This document shows positions 23,816-30,305 of a stretch of DNA of 35,447 bases, piece after piece; the first letter of the stretch is position 1; each line of letters opens with the position of its first letter. Below the pieces are notes generated by a model, which worked only from the letters and a program-made list of their open reading frames with translations, searched no databases and was not told the DNA's origin. The translations under genes and the position numbers were made by a program. Origin of the DNA: a bacterium (GTDB lineage: Bacteria; Patescibacteriota; Minisyncoccia; UBA6257; Colwellbacteraceae); assembly GCA_021811305.1 (NCBI GenBank), contig JAJZPD010000001.1, positions 1-35,447 on the forward strand, written 5' to 3'.

Positions 23816-24166
23816 CGCAAAAGAAGCGCAAAGATAAAAGCGCAAAATTTAAAAGAACTGATAAATAAGCGCAAAACGAAAAGCGCAAAATGCAAAAGAA
23901 CGAAAATTCTAAATCCGAAATACTAAATCTGAAACAAATTCGAAATTATAAATAAGAAATCACAAACACGGACGTGTTTCGTATTTGTGATTTATTATTT
24001 CTGATTTGTTTAGGATCTAGGAAACGCAAAGATTAAAGCGCAAAAGGCAAAGTAATTGACGATCGGCGCTTAGCCGTTATTTTTCGCTTTTAGTTTTTCG
24101 CTTTGCGCTCGCTTTGTCGTTATTTTGCGCTTTTAGCTTTTAGTTTTGCGTTTCTGGTTTTGCGCT
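23816..24166. repeat. Large GCGCAAA-family element, copy 6, with a nested second repeat
   Basis: This fills the gap between the pilin and the 68-aa gene; no gene is seen in it. 23816-23900 holds five GCGCAAA words; 24015-24166 holds the complementary side. The part 24031-24155 is closely similar to 29841-29960 (shared core GATCGGCG...TAGCCGTTATTTTT). On the minus strand it begins directly after the pilin stop codon. Confidence 0.8.
23905..24012. repeat. AT-rich hairpin nested in repeat copy 6
   Basis: Degenerate CTAAATCCGAAATA words are followed by an inverted repeat: AATCACAAACACG faces CGTATTTGTGATT (about 23959-23993). It differs in word content from the surrounding element. Confidence 0.6.
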
Positions 24167-25369
24167 TTATTGCGGCTTCTCGGCGTTATAGATAGCTTGA
24201 ATTTGAGATGGCGTGAGGGCAATATTATAAATATATACGTCATTAAGATTTCCCCTAGCTGAATCAATAAAGGACACTGTAGTGGTATTTAACCCGAGAC
24301 TAACCCCGCTGCTTAATGTGCTATTTTTTACAGCGCCATTAACATAAGAGGTAACAACACTGCCGTTGAAAGTTCCGCCTAAAAAATACCAAGTATTTTG
24401 GCTTAAATTACCATAACTTGCCCAATACTGCGCGTTACATCCAGAACTATTATTTACACCAAATCCTAAGGTTAAATGCGAAAGCCAACCCATAGAGCTA
24501 CACCATCCCCTATTAACTATTCGATAATCGCCGGTGCTCGTTGTGTCATCAAACCACTCTAACACGGTAATTTGATTAGTTGTTGCTGGTGCAACATTAG
24601 AACTAATAGGAACATTCCCACCATTTGTGTTATTTACACAATAATTAGATACACATCCCGATGAAATATAAGTTGCCGGAGAATTAAGTGTGCCGTTATT
24701 CCCCCATCCACTACGGTCATATACTATCGTCCCAGACCCCTCATTTAGTGGCCAAAACCCAACTAATCCGTGCAGAAATGGCGTAAGAGCTAAATTATTC
24801 CCTACTTCGTAAGTCGTCGGATCAACTCCGCCATCCGAGGCGGCGGTCGCCTGGTACTTATTGGACTCGAAATGAGCCGTTAATTCGTAATTAGTGCCGT
24901 TAGTCGCGTAGGTATAATATTCTCCACCAGTCGGCGAGTTTGTCGGATCGACCGGCAAAGCCGAGATCGGCGAACCGCCCGGAATTTGCGAGAGGTTGAC
25001 CGGCATCCAGCCTGTGCCGTTCGTATTGAATAAGTTCTGCTGCGAAACGCAGTTGTAGGTCCAGCCCGTCGGTAGCGCCGGCAAACCTAAAGAGGAACAG
25101 GTCGAGGTCTGGCTGCCGGTCAAAGTCGGGTCGGGCAACGAGATATAAACGACATCCGGCGATCCCAAACCCGTAGCGCCGGGGCCTTGGTAGATATACG
25201 AAGCGACAGCCTGGTTAATGGAACCTAGGTCCCCTATCCGGCGGACGTCGCGCCCCTGAGCCAATAGCTGCGCCGGGTTTATCACTAAAACGACCGTCGC
25301 CGCCATAATGCCGATAAGGGTTATCGTTATCAAAAGCTCGACAAGAGTAAAAGAGTCTTGTGACCTCAT
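24167..25369 (-). CDS. Type IV pilin-like protein fused to a LamG/concanavalin-like domain
   Basis: 400 residues. A class III prepilin leader MRSQDS is followed by FTLVELLITITLIGIMAATV, with Glu5 of the mature pilin. The residue before the cut is Ser, not the usual Gly. Residues about 60-190 form a pilin-like globular part (ASYIYQGPGATGLGSPD, YYTYATNGTNYELTAHFES). From about 200, GLVGFWPLNEGSGTIVYDRS to GNLNDVYIYNIALTPSQIQA is a LamG-type jelly roll, which often binds glycans or proteins. The 3' two thirds are more AT-rich than neighbours and rich in Asn, Ser and Thr. The ATG overlaps the pheT stop (ATGA). A role in attachment is inferred. Confidence 0.9.
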   Translation of the reverse strand: MRSQDSFTLVELLITITLIGIMAATVVLVINPAQLLAQGRDVRRIGDLGSINQAVASYIYQGPGATGLGSPDVVYISLPDPTLTGSQTSTCSSLGLPALPTGWTYNCVSQQNLFNTNGTGWMPVNLSQIPGGSPISALPVDPTNSPTGGEYYTYATNGTNYELTAHFESNKYQATAASDGGVDPTTYEVGNNLALTPFLHGLVGFWPLNEGSGTIVYDRSGWGNNGTLNSPATYISSGCVSNYCVNNTNGGNVPISSNVAPATTNQITVLEWFDDTTSTGDYRIVNRGWCSSMGWLSHLTLGFGVNNSSGCNAQYWASYGNLSQNTWYFLGGTFNGSVVTSYVNGAVKNSTLSSGVSLGLNTTTVSFIDSARGNLNDVYIYNIALTPSQIQAIYNAEKPQ

Positions 25370-27321
25370 CGGATGACGAAGCTGAACTTTCTCTTTAATT
25401 GATTAATAATTGACGCCGCCTCCCTTTCCGCTTCCTCATCGCGCAACGTTTTATCCCACGCCTGAAAAACTAGGCGCAGAGTGAAGCGCCGCTGGTCGTA
25501 GTAGTCCGCGACGTCGACGTCCCAAAGGTGTTCGACCTTCGCGCGGTTTATCTCCTCCAGTATATCCCCCACGGGAACTGCGTTGTCGAATTCCAAAGAA
25601 AGATCGCGGCTGATCGATGGATATTTAGGCAGCGCCCGGTACTCAAATTCCTCTGACGAGGCGTTTTTTATTTCTTCCAAATCCAACTCCGCTATGGCGC
25701 GTTGATCCTTGCCATCAACGACACTGACACGACCGATGACGTTATGGTCAATCTCGATAAAAGTCGAGCCGCTCCCAGATGGGCGGAAAAAGATTTCGGT
25801 TATCCCGAAACTTAGCAAAAGCTGATTGACTACTCCTTTCAATGCGGCTGAGGCCGGCTTATCCTTGGACCCGAAGCCGATCGCCAGATGAAAACGCTCT
25901 CCGGCTGCGCTAAAGACTTTTCCGACCTCGAAAATGGGCAACTCGTCGAAATGCCGAGAGTTGTCTTGCAGCGCCGCAAGCATGTAGCTGGTCAGCTCTC
26001 CCCGCAAGTATTTTTTATCGCTAGCAATCGGGTTCTGAATCTCCAGCAACGTTTTCTCTTTCGGCGAAGAGGACCAGATCCAATCCGACGATGGCTTATC
26101 GAAAAACGAATAGGAATAGATCTCGCTGAACCCCAGATTGCGCAGAAAATCCCTAGCTCTCCTTTTGGCCACCAGTATGTCATCGGTTTCCGCTGGCTTA
26201 AGGTAAATATGCGGCGGCCGCGACGGTATATTGTTATACCCGTAGATGCGCCCCACTTCTTCAATCAGATCCTCCGTCGTCTGTAAGTCGCGGCGGAGAA
26301 CCGGCGTCTGAACAAGGAAGTCAAAGCGCTCGTTTTTAGATGGCAAGATCGCCATTCCCAGCTTCTTCAGGATCGCCATCGACTCATTTTTTTTAACGGA
26401 AACTCCGAGAACGCTCGCAGCTTTTTCTACGCTAAAGCCGATTATCTCGCCCTTAGCCGCCTTGGGATAGTATTCAAAAGAGTCTAAAACCCTCCCTCCG
26501 GAAAGCTCCTTCACCAGGTAAGCCGCGCGGGCGGCGCCGTACTCCGCCAATTCCGGACTCAAGTCCCGGGCAAAACGCGCCGAAGCATCAGTTACGAGAT
26601 TCAGCTGCTTCGAAGTGGCGTAAACCTCGGGAGCTGAAAAGTTGGCGGATTCGATGAATATCTTCTTCGTTGAAGAATCGACTTCGGCCCTCTTGCCTCC
26701 TTTTATGCCGGCGATCGCCAATATTCCTTCCGCATCGGCTATTACCAGGTCTCCGGCGGACAAGTTGTAGGTTTTGCCATCCAAACCCTCCATTCTTTCC
26801 CCGGCTTTGGCGCGGCGGATGATTATCTTCTTATTTCTTCCATCGCCGGCGATCTTGTCGTAATCGAAGGCGTGCAAAGGCTGGCCGGTTTCCAACATTG
26901 CGTAATTCATTATATCGACGATTAAATTAATCGGACGCAACCCGCAAGCCTCCAAATATTTTTTCAACCAGCTCGGCGAAGCTGTTTTCTTTTCTAAGGA
27001 GAGAAGAAGCGCGTCATACCGTAAGCAGAGCGCAGGATCCTCGACCTTCACTGAAAAAAGCTTATTGCCCGACGGCAGATTAACCGCCCGGCCGAAGCCG
27101 GCCGGGAGCGAAACCTTCAAGTCAAAAATGGCCGCCGCCTCCTTGGCAATCCCCCAGTGCGAAGCTGCATCGGCATAGCGATTGGCCGGCAAAGAGATAT
27201 CCAAAGCGTCCCCCGCCAAAACCTCCGCTTCGAATGCCTTTAAATTAAGCTCTTCAACCAGCTTTTTTTTAGGCGGCAGTTGCGGAACAAATTCTTTGAT
27301 TAAAGAGTAGCTGAACTTCAT
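25366..27321 (-). CDS. pheT: Phenylalanyl-tRNA synthetase beta subunit, short form
   Basis: 651 residues against about 800 in most bacteria. It starts MKFSYSLIKEFVPQLPPKKK and lacks the tRNA-binding EMAPII/OB insert that normally follows residue 40. The B3/B4 editing part is present (LRPINLIVDIMNYAMLETGQ, PLHAFDYDKI), as are the B5 region and the C-terminal ferredoxin-like anticodon-binding domain (YPSISRDLSLEFDNAVPVGD to the end). It follows pheS by 3 bases and overlaps the pilin gene by 4. The stop is TGA. Confidence 0.97.
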   Translation of the reverse strand: MKFSYSLIKEFVPQLPPKKKLVEELNLKAFEAEVLAGDALDISLPANRYADAASHWGIAKEAAAIFDLKVSLPAGFGRAVNLPSGNKLFSVKVEDPALCLRYDALLLSLEKKTASPSWLKKYLEACGLRPINLIVDIMNYAMLETGQPLHAFDYDKIAGDGRNKKIIIRRAKAGERMEGLDGKTYNLSAGDLVIADAEGILAIAGIKGGKRAEVDSSTKKIFIESANFSAPEVYATSKQLNLVTDASARFARDLSPELAEYGAARAAYLVKELSGGRVLDSFEYYPKAAKGEIIGFSVEKAASVLGVSVKKNESMAILKKLGMAILPSKNERFDFLVQTPVLRRDLQTTEDLIEEVGRIYGYNNIPSRPPHIYLKPAETDDILVAKRRARDFLRNLGFSEIYSYSFFDKPSSDWIWSSSPKEKTLLEIQNPIASDKKYLRGELTSYMLAALQDNSRHFDELPIFEVGKVFSAAGERFHLAIGFGSKDKPASAALKGVVNQLLLSFGITEIFFRPSGSGSTFIEIDHNVIGRVSVVDGKDQRAIAELDLEEIKNASSEEFEYRALPKYPSISRDLSLEFDNAVPVGDILEEINRAKVEHLWDVDVADYYDQRRFTLRLVFQAWDKTLRDEEAEREAASIINQLKRKFSFVIR

Positions 27322-27324
27322 GTT

Positions 27325-28359
27325 TTAAAACTGGTTTATGATCCGCAGATCGTCGGAATAGAACAATCTTATGTCCGGAATCTTATACTTAAGCATCGCC
27401 AGTCTCTCCAGGCCAACGCCAAAGGCAAACCCCTGCCATTCCTCCGGGTTATATCCGGCGGCTTCGAAGACTTTCGGGTTGACCATTCCCGCTCCCATCA
27501 CCTCCAGCCATTCGGATTTGCGGCTCTCGGCAATCGCCCGCAGGCTCTCGCTTTGTTCGCCTTTTCCTCCGACCAAGCGAACATCGACTTCCACGCTCGG
27601 TTCGGTAAACGGAAAGTAGCTTGGGCGGAACCTGAACTCGGTCTTCGGGCCGAACATTTTTTTCAAGAATTCCTCAATGACATACTTAAAATTAGCTAGG
27701 CTGACATCGCGCCCGACCATAAGCCCCTCCACTTGGTAAAAGTTGATCTCGTGCGAAGCGTCGGTCGCCTCGTAGCGGAAAACGCGGCCCGGGACGATTA
27801 TCTGCAAGGGCGGAGTGTGCGTCTCCATATAGCGGACCTGCATCGGGCTGGTATGCGTGCGTAGGAGCTTGCGCGACCTGGAATCATTTCCTCCTTTTAG
27901 CCAAAAGGTATCCCACATCTCGCGCGCGGGGTGGTTGGCTGGAATATTCAGGACGTCGAAATTATAATGCTCGGTCTCGACCTCCGGGCCATCGATAACC
28001 GAAAAATTCATCGAGGTGAAGATGTCCACCACCTCTTTTTCCATCAGCGTCAGCGGATGTAAATGCCCGAAGGCATGGCGAGTGCCCGGCCTGGTCAAAT
28101 CGACCTTCGCCTCCGCTTTAGACGAAGCCAGCTCCTTTTCTTTGGATGCCAGCATCCCTTCAATCTCCTTGCGGGCTTGCTGCAGTTTGGGAGCGGCGTT
28201 TCTCCTCTCTTCCAGTGGGAGATCTTTCAGCCCACGCAAAGCAAGCGTCAGCTCGCTTTTCCTGCCGACGTACTTGACGCGCACGGCTTCCAGCTCTTGC
28301 AGATTGTTGCACGCTTCTATATCGGTATATGCCTCCTGCTTAAGAGTTTCCGGATTCAT
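27325..28359 (-). CDS. pheS: Phenylalanyl-tRNA synthetase alpha subunit
   Basis: 344 residues. An N-terminal coiled coil (residues about 1-85) is followed by the class II catalytic core: GTRHAFGHLHPLTLMEKEVV, the motif 2 region RVFRYEATDASHEINFYQVE, FRPSYFPFTEPSVEVDV, and motif 3 GFAFGVGLERLAMLKY. It charges tRNA-Phe together with PheT. GATACT ends 7 bases before the ATG, suggesting a leaderless mRNA. Confidence 0.98.
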   Translation of the reverse strand: MNPETLKQEAYTDIEACNNLQELEAVRVKYVGRKSELTLALRGLKDLPLEERRNAAPKLQQARKEIEGMLASKEKELASSKAEAKVDLTRPGTRHAFGHLHPLTLMEKEVVDIFTSMNFSVIDGPEVETEHYNFDVLNIPANHPAREMWDTFWLKGGNDSRSRKLLRTHTSPMQVRYMETHTPPLQIIVPGRVFRYEATDASHEINFYQVEGLMVGRDVSLANFKYVIEEFLKKMFGPKTEFRFRPSYFPFTEPSVEVDVRLVGGKGEQSESLRAIAESRKSEWLEVMGAGMVNPKVFEAAGYNPEEWQGFAFGVGLERLAMLKYKIPDIRLFYSDDLRIINQF

Positions 28360-28366
28360 TATCTAT

Positions 28367-28395
28367 AGTATCGATTAAAAAAATTTTTTTGACAA
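28367..28395 (-). promoter_or_regulatory. Promoter of pheS-pheT-pilin (minus side of a divergent pair)
   Basis: On the minus strand TTGTCA, 17 bases, GATACT, then 7 bases to the pheS ATG. The -35 overlaps by five bases with the plus-strand -35. Confidence 0.75.
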
Positions 28396-28417
28396 TAAGT
28401 GGTTTTAAATATAAACT
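28389..28417 (+). promoter_or_regulatory. Promoter of tRNA-fMet (plus side of a divergent pair)
   Basis: TTGACA, 17 bases, TAAACT. The mature tRNA begins 20 bases after the -10. Confidence 0.8.
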
Positions 28418-28437
28418 GGAGGAGTTCCAGATGTCGC

Positions 28438-28508
28438 CGCGGGGTGGAGGAACGGTACCTCGTGAGGCCCATAACCTCAAGGAGCGGGTTCAATTCCCGC
28501 CCCCGCAA
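28438..28508 (+). tRNA. Initiator tRNA-fMet (anticodon CAT), with unusual anticodon arm
   Basis: The acceptor CGCGGGG against CCCCGCA has the C1 x A72 mismatch that marks bacterial initiators, and the D-stem has A11:T24. T-arm GCGGGTTCAATTCCCGC. The anticodon stem is TGAGG/CCTCA, so pair 29:41 is A:T, not the usual third G:C. The loop is CCCATAA, with C at position 33 in place of the near-universal T. A73 and then CA follow; full CCA is not encoded. A repeat element begins immediately after. Confidence 0.9.
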
Positions 28509-28570
28509 CAAAAAAAGCGCAAAACGAAAAGCGCAAAGTTTAAAATAAGATTTTTTTCATTTTCGCTCTT
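28509..28570. repeat. GCGCAAA-family element, copy 7 (short)
   Basis: AAAAGCGCAAAACGAAAAGC then GCGCAAAG and a decayed right arm TTTTCGCTCTTTT. It directly abuts the 3' end of tRNA-fMet. Confidence 0.7.
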
Positions 28571-28606
28571 TTGAGCTCGTCAGCCTAGAAGCGCATCTAA
28601 GGAATG

Positions 28607-28634
28607 GAAAAGGGGTTTTTAAAGAGAACCCCTA
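28607..28634 (-). terminator. Rho-independent terminator after the 211-aa gene
   Basis: On the minus strand AGGGGTT pairs with AACCCCT across a 10-base loop, then TTTTCC. It lies 19 bases after the stop. Confidence 0.75.
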
Positions 28635-28652
28635 GAAACTCTTCGGCCTAAC

Positions 28653-29288
28653 TCAGGCCTTCTGGGAAATTAAGCGCTCAAGGCTGCGCGGCAGCCTGTC
28701 ACGCACGCCATCCTCCGCATAAAAAATGTCGGCGAACGGCGCGGAAACCTTCTGCCACAAAGCCCTGATCGGATCAGCGAATCCGCCCAAACACTCCGGC
28801 AGGTCACTTATGAATCCAAACCAACGCTTAGAAACAACAATGACCTCGCCTGATTCACCAAAGGTGATCCAGCGCCGATCGATGCCGACCAGGAACTCCG
28901 AAATATCCGTTGCAGGCTTGAGGCTGTAAACGGTCGCGGCTGACTTCGGGACCAGGAAAGAGGCCCTGGTTCCTTGAGAAAGCGGCTCTTCGGAATTTGG
29001 AATCCTGGTGTAGGGACGCAAAGGCTTACCCGAACACTCACAGATCACGGCGTGATCTTGCTCATTCTCGGTTCCGCAGAAGAAAAGCATGCCGTCCAAG
29101 GTATCTCTGCCAAACATGGCGAGAGGACTGGGAAGCAGGCATGCCATCTCTCGCTCTTCTTCGGAGACAGCGCGTTCATTCAATCGCAGGGCTGCAAAGT
29201 TCGCTCCGCGAAGACGAACGATATCCGTAGGGTTCAGAAGCCTGGACAATCCACCGACAAACACCAATGTTTGAAGCTCTTGATCCAT
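28653..29288 (-). CDS. Unknown soluble protein, 211 aa
   Basis: It starts MDQELQTLVFVGGLSRLLNP and ends DRLPRSLERLISQKA. There are no transmembrane segments and no signal peptide. A CEC pair (VICECSGKPL) and DGMLFFCG are the only cysteine spots. I do not recognise a family. The ATG at 29288 is fixed by GGAGG 6 bases upstream, a strong site in a window where most genes have none. It is a one-gene unit with a promoter at 29500-29528, a leader of about 205 bases and a terminator. Confidence 0.7.
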   Translation of the reverse strand: MDQELQTLVFVGGLSRLLNPTDIVRLRGANFAALRLNERAVSEEEREMACLLPSPLAMFGRDTLDGMLFFCGTENEQDHAVICECSGKPLRPYTRIPNSEEPLSQGTRASFLVPKSAATVYSLKPATDISEFLVGIDRRWITFGESGEVIVVSKRWFGFISDLPECLGGFADPIRALWQKVSAPFADIFYAEDGVRDRLPRSLERLISQKA

Positions 29289-29499
29289 TTGCACCCTCCT
29301 CGAATCGCTTCCGCAAAGCGGAAACCGCGCCTGTTTCGGCCGGCGTCGCCGAGTGTCTGCCCTTGTAGAGCAGCGCCCCGCCGTCTTTTTTAAGACGACG
29401 AAGCGCTGCCCGCAAAAGCAATCCCAGAAATATAAATATAAAAGAACCGCATTCCTTTGGAGTAAAAAACAAAAAACTCCCGCTAAGGAATATGATCAA
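29289..29499 (-). promoter_or_regulatory. Long structured leader of the 211-aa gene
   Basis: Between the promoter and the ATG lie about 205 bases. A hairpin GCAGCGC/GCGCTGC with an inner CGTCTT/AAGACG pairing lies near 29371-29412 on the minus strand. A short frame MRFFYIYISGIAFAGSASSS ends inside this hairpin and could be a leader peptide, but its start context is poor. Confidence 0.4.
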
Positions 29500-29528
29500 A
29501 GTTTGCCACTTCCCTTTATTTCGGTCAA
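29500..29528 (-). promoter_or_regulatory. Promoter of the 211-aa gene
   Basis: On the minus strand TTGACC, 17 bases, CAAACT. Start expected near 29493. Confidence 0.6.
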
Positions 29529-29580
29529 TAGCGATTTTAAGTTGAAAAAGAAGCGATGATTACGTATATTGTATTAGCTG

Positions 29581-29656
29581 GTCAGGGTAGCTCAGTTGGC
29601 AGAGCGAGGGAGTCATAACCCCTAGGTCGTGGGTTCGAGCCCCACCCCTGGCACCA
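29581..29656 (+). tRNA. tRNA-Met, elongator (anticodon CAT)
   Basis: Acceptor GTCAGGG with CCCTGGC, D-arm GCTCAGTTGGCAGAGC, anticodon stem AGGGA/CCCCT (one A-C mismatch) with loop GTCATAA, T-arm GTGGGTTCGAGCCCCAC, A73 and CCA encoded. The 4-69 and 5-68 pairs are not those of typical tRNA-Ile2, so Met is preferred, though lysidine-type Ile is not excluded. Confidence 0.88.
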
Positions 29657-29827
29657 AAACAAAACAACATGTGTCTGCAAGATGCGTGTTGTTTTGTTTT
29701 TTATGGCGGGCGGCTCGAACCAGGAAAGGGTCGGGAAACCGGGAGGTTTCCTGTGGCGGAACACACAAACCGAGGGGTTTGTGGGAGTGTGCCATAGGCG
29801 CACGACTTCGAGCCCCACCCCTGGCAC
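29634..29827. mobile_element. Direct repeat of the tRNA-Met 3' end flanking a hairpin-rich segment (att-like)
   Basis: A 21-base perfect direct repeat (core TTCGAGCCCCACCCCTGGCA) occurs at 29634-29654, from T-loop to acceptor end of tRNA-Met, and again at 29807-29827. The 152 bases between hold three hairpins: the 14-base stem at 29656-29700, GGAAACC/GGTTTCC at 29734-29751, and CACAAACC/GGTTTGTG at 29764-29783. No integrase gene is present. A GCGCAAA element abuts the second copy. Confidence 0.6.
29656..29702 (+). terminator. Long hairpin terminator directly after tRNA-Met
   Basis: AAAACAAAACAACA (29656-29669) pairs perfectly over 14 bases with TGTTGTTTTGTTTT (29687-29700), then TT. The stem begins at the terminal A of the encoded CCA. 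Confidence 0.7.
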
Positions 29828-29960
29828 TAAAAAGCGCAAAACTTAAAGCGTAAAATGCAAAGCAATTAACGATCGGCGGCTAGCCGTTATTTTTTGCTTT
29901 TAGCTTTGCGCTCGCCTTGTCGCTGTTTTTCGCTTTTAGTTTTTAGTTTTGCGTTTTTCG
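29828..29960. repeat. GCGCAAA-family element, copy 8
   Basis: It begins at the end of the second tRNA-Met 3' copy. Most of it (29841-29960) is closely similar to 24031-24155. The far end lies next to the tRNA-Asp promoter. Confidence 0.8.
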
Positions 29961-29976
29961 CTGATTGCCCTATAAT
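29948..29976 (+). promoter_or_regulatory. Promoter of tRNA-Asp, -35 inside a repeat
   Basis: TTTGCG, 17 bases, TATAAT. The -10 is perfect; the -35 is the repeat word TTTTGCG. Confidence 0.6.
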
Positions 29977-29989
29977 TGCCTTTGATCAA

Positions 29990-30064
29990 GCGGGCGTAGC
30001 TTAGCTGGCCTAAAGCGCTTCCCTGTCACGGAAGAGATCGCCGGTTCGAGTCCGGTCGCCCGCG
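29990..30064 (+). tRNA. tRNA-Asp (anticodon GTC)
   Basis: Acceptor GCGGGCG with CGCCCGC, anticodon stem CTTCC/GGAAG with loop CTGTCAC, T-arm GCCGGTTCGAGTCCGGT, G73. Only CA of CCA is encoded. Confidence 0.95.
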
Positions 30065-30254
30065 CAGCAATACCGGATAGAGCAACATTCTAAGTCCTGT
30101 GACGATCGTCACAAAATTTAAAATTTTTAAAGAATAAGGACGGAAATATATGCCTTTCTCCGATTATAGTTTATCAACAGTTGGCACTTGCTTTTATCGA
30201 TGTTAGCGGTAAACTTTAAAGCAGATTCTCCATAAGATTTTTGTCGGCGGAGAG
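30065..30254. other. Intergenic region with a perfect 16-base palindrome
   Basis: TGTGACGATCGTCACA at 30098-30113 is a perfect palindrome that fits the TGTGA-N6-TCACA pattern of CRP/FNR-family sites. A TTATCAACAGTTGGCA at 30171 resembles TTATCAACAGATTGGCA at 14854. No gene is seen. Confidence 0.45.
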
Positions 30255-30297
30255 AATAAAAAGAAAAGCCATTGTGAGGATGGCTTTTCTTTTTATT
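30255..30297 (-). terminator. Terminator between gatA and tRNA-Asp
   Basis: An 18-base perfect stem AATAAAAAGAAAAGCCAT/ATGGCTTTTCTTTTTATT with a 7-base loop. It has A and T runs on both sides and so can act on both strands. It follows gatA by 9 bases. Confidence 0.9.
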
Positions 30298-30305
30298 CCG
30301 CCAGG

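Noticed and set aside
29176..29499. A 107-codon minus-strand frame with a hydrophobic N-terminus
   Set aside because: Its TTG lies before the likely transcription start, it has no Shine-Dalgarno, and its 3' third overlaps the 211-aa gene in another frame.
29581..29656. tRNA-Ile2 (lysidine type) for the CAT tRNA
   Set aside because: The 4-69 and 5-68 pairs expected for lysidine synthase recognition are not present; kept only as a minor doubt.
29582..29839. An 85-codon minus-strand frame over tRNA-Met
   Set aside because: It is translated from the tRNA and its duplicated 3' end; the peptide is the usual artefact of reading a tRNA backwards.
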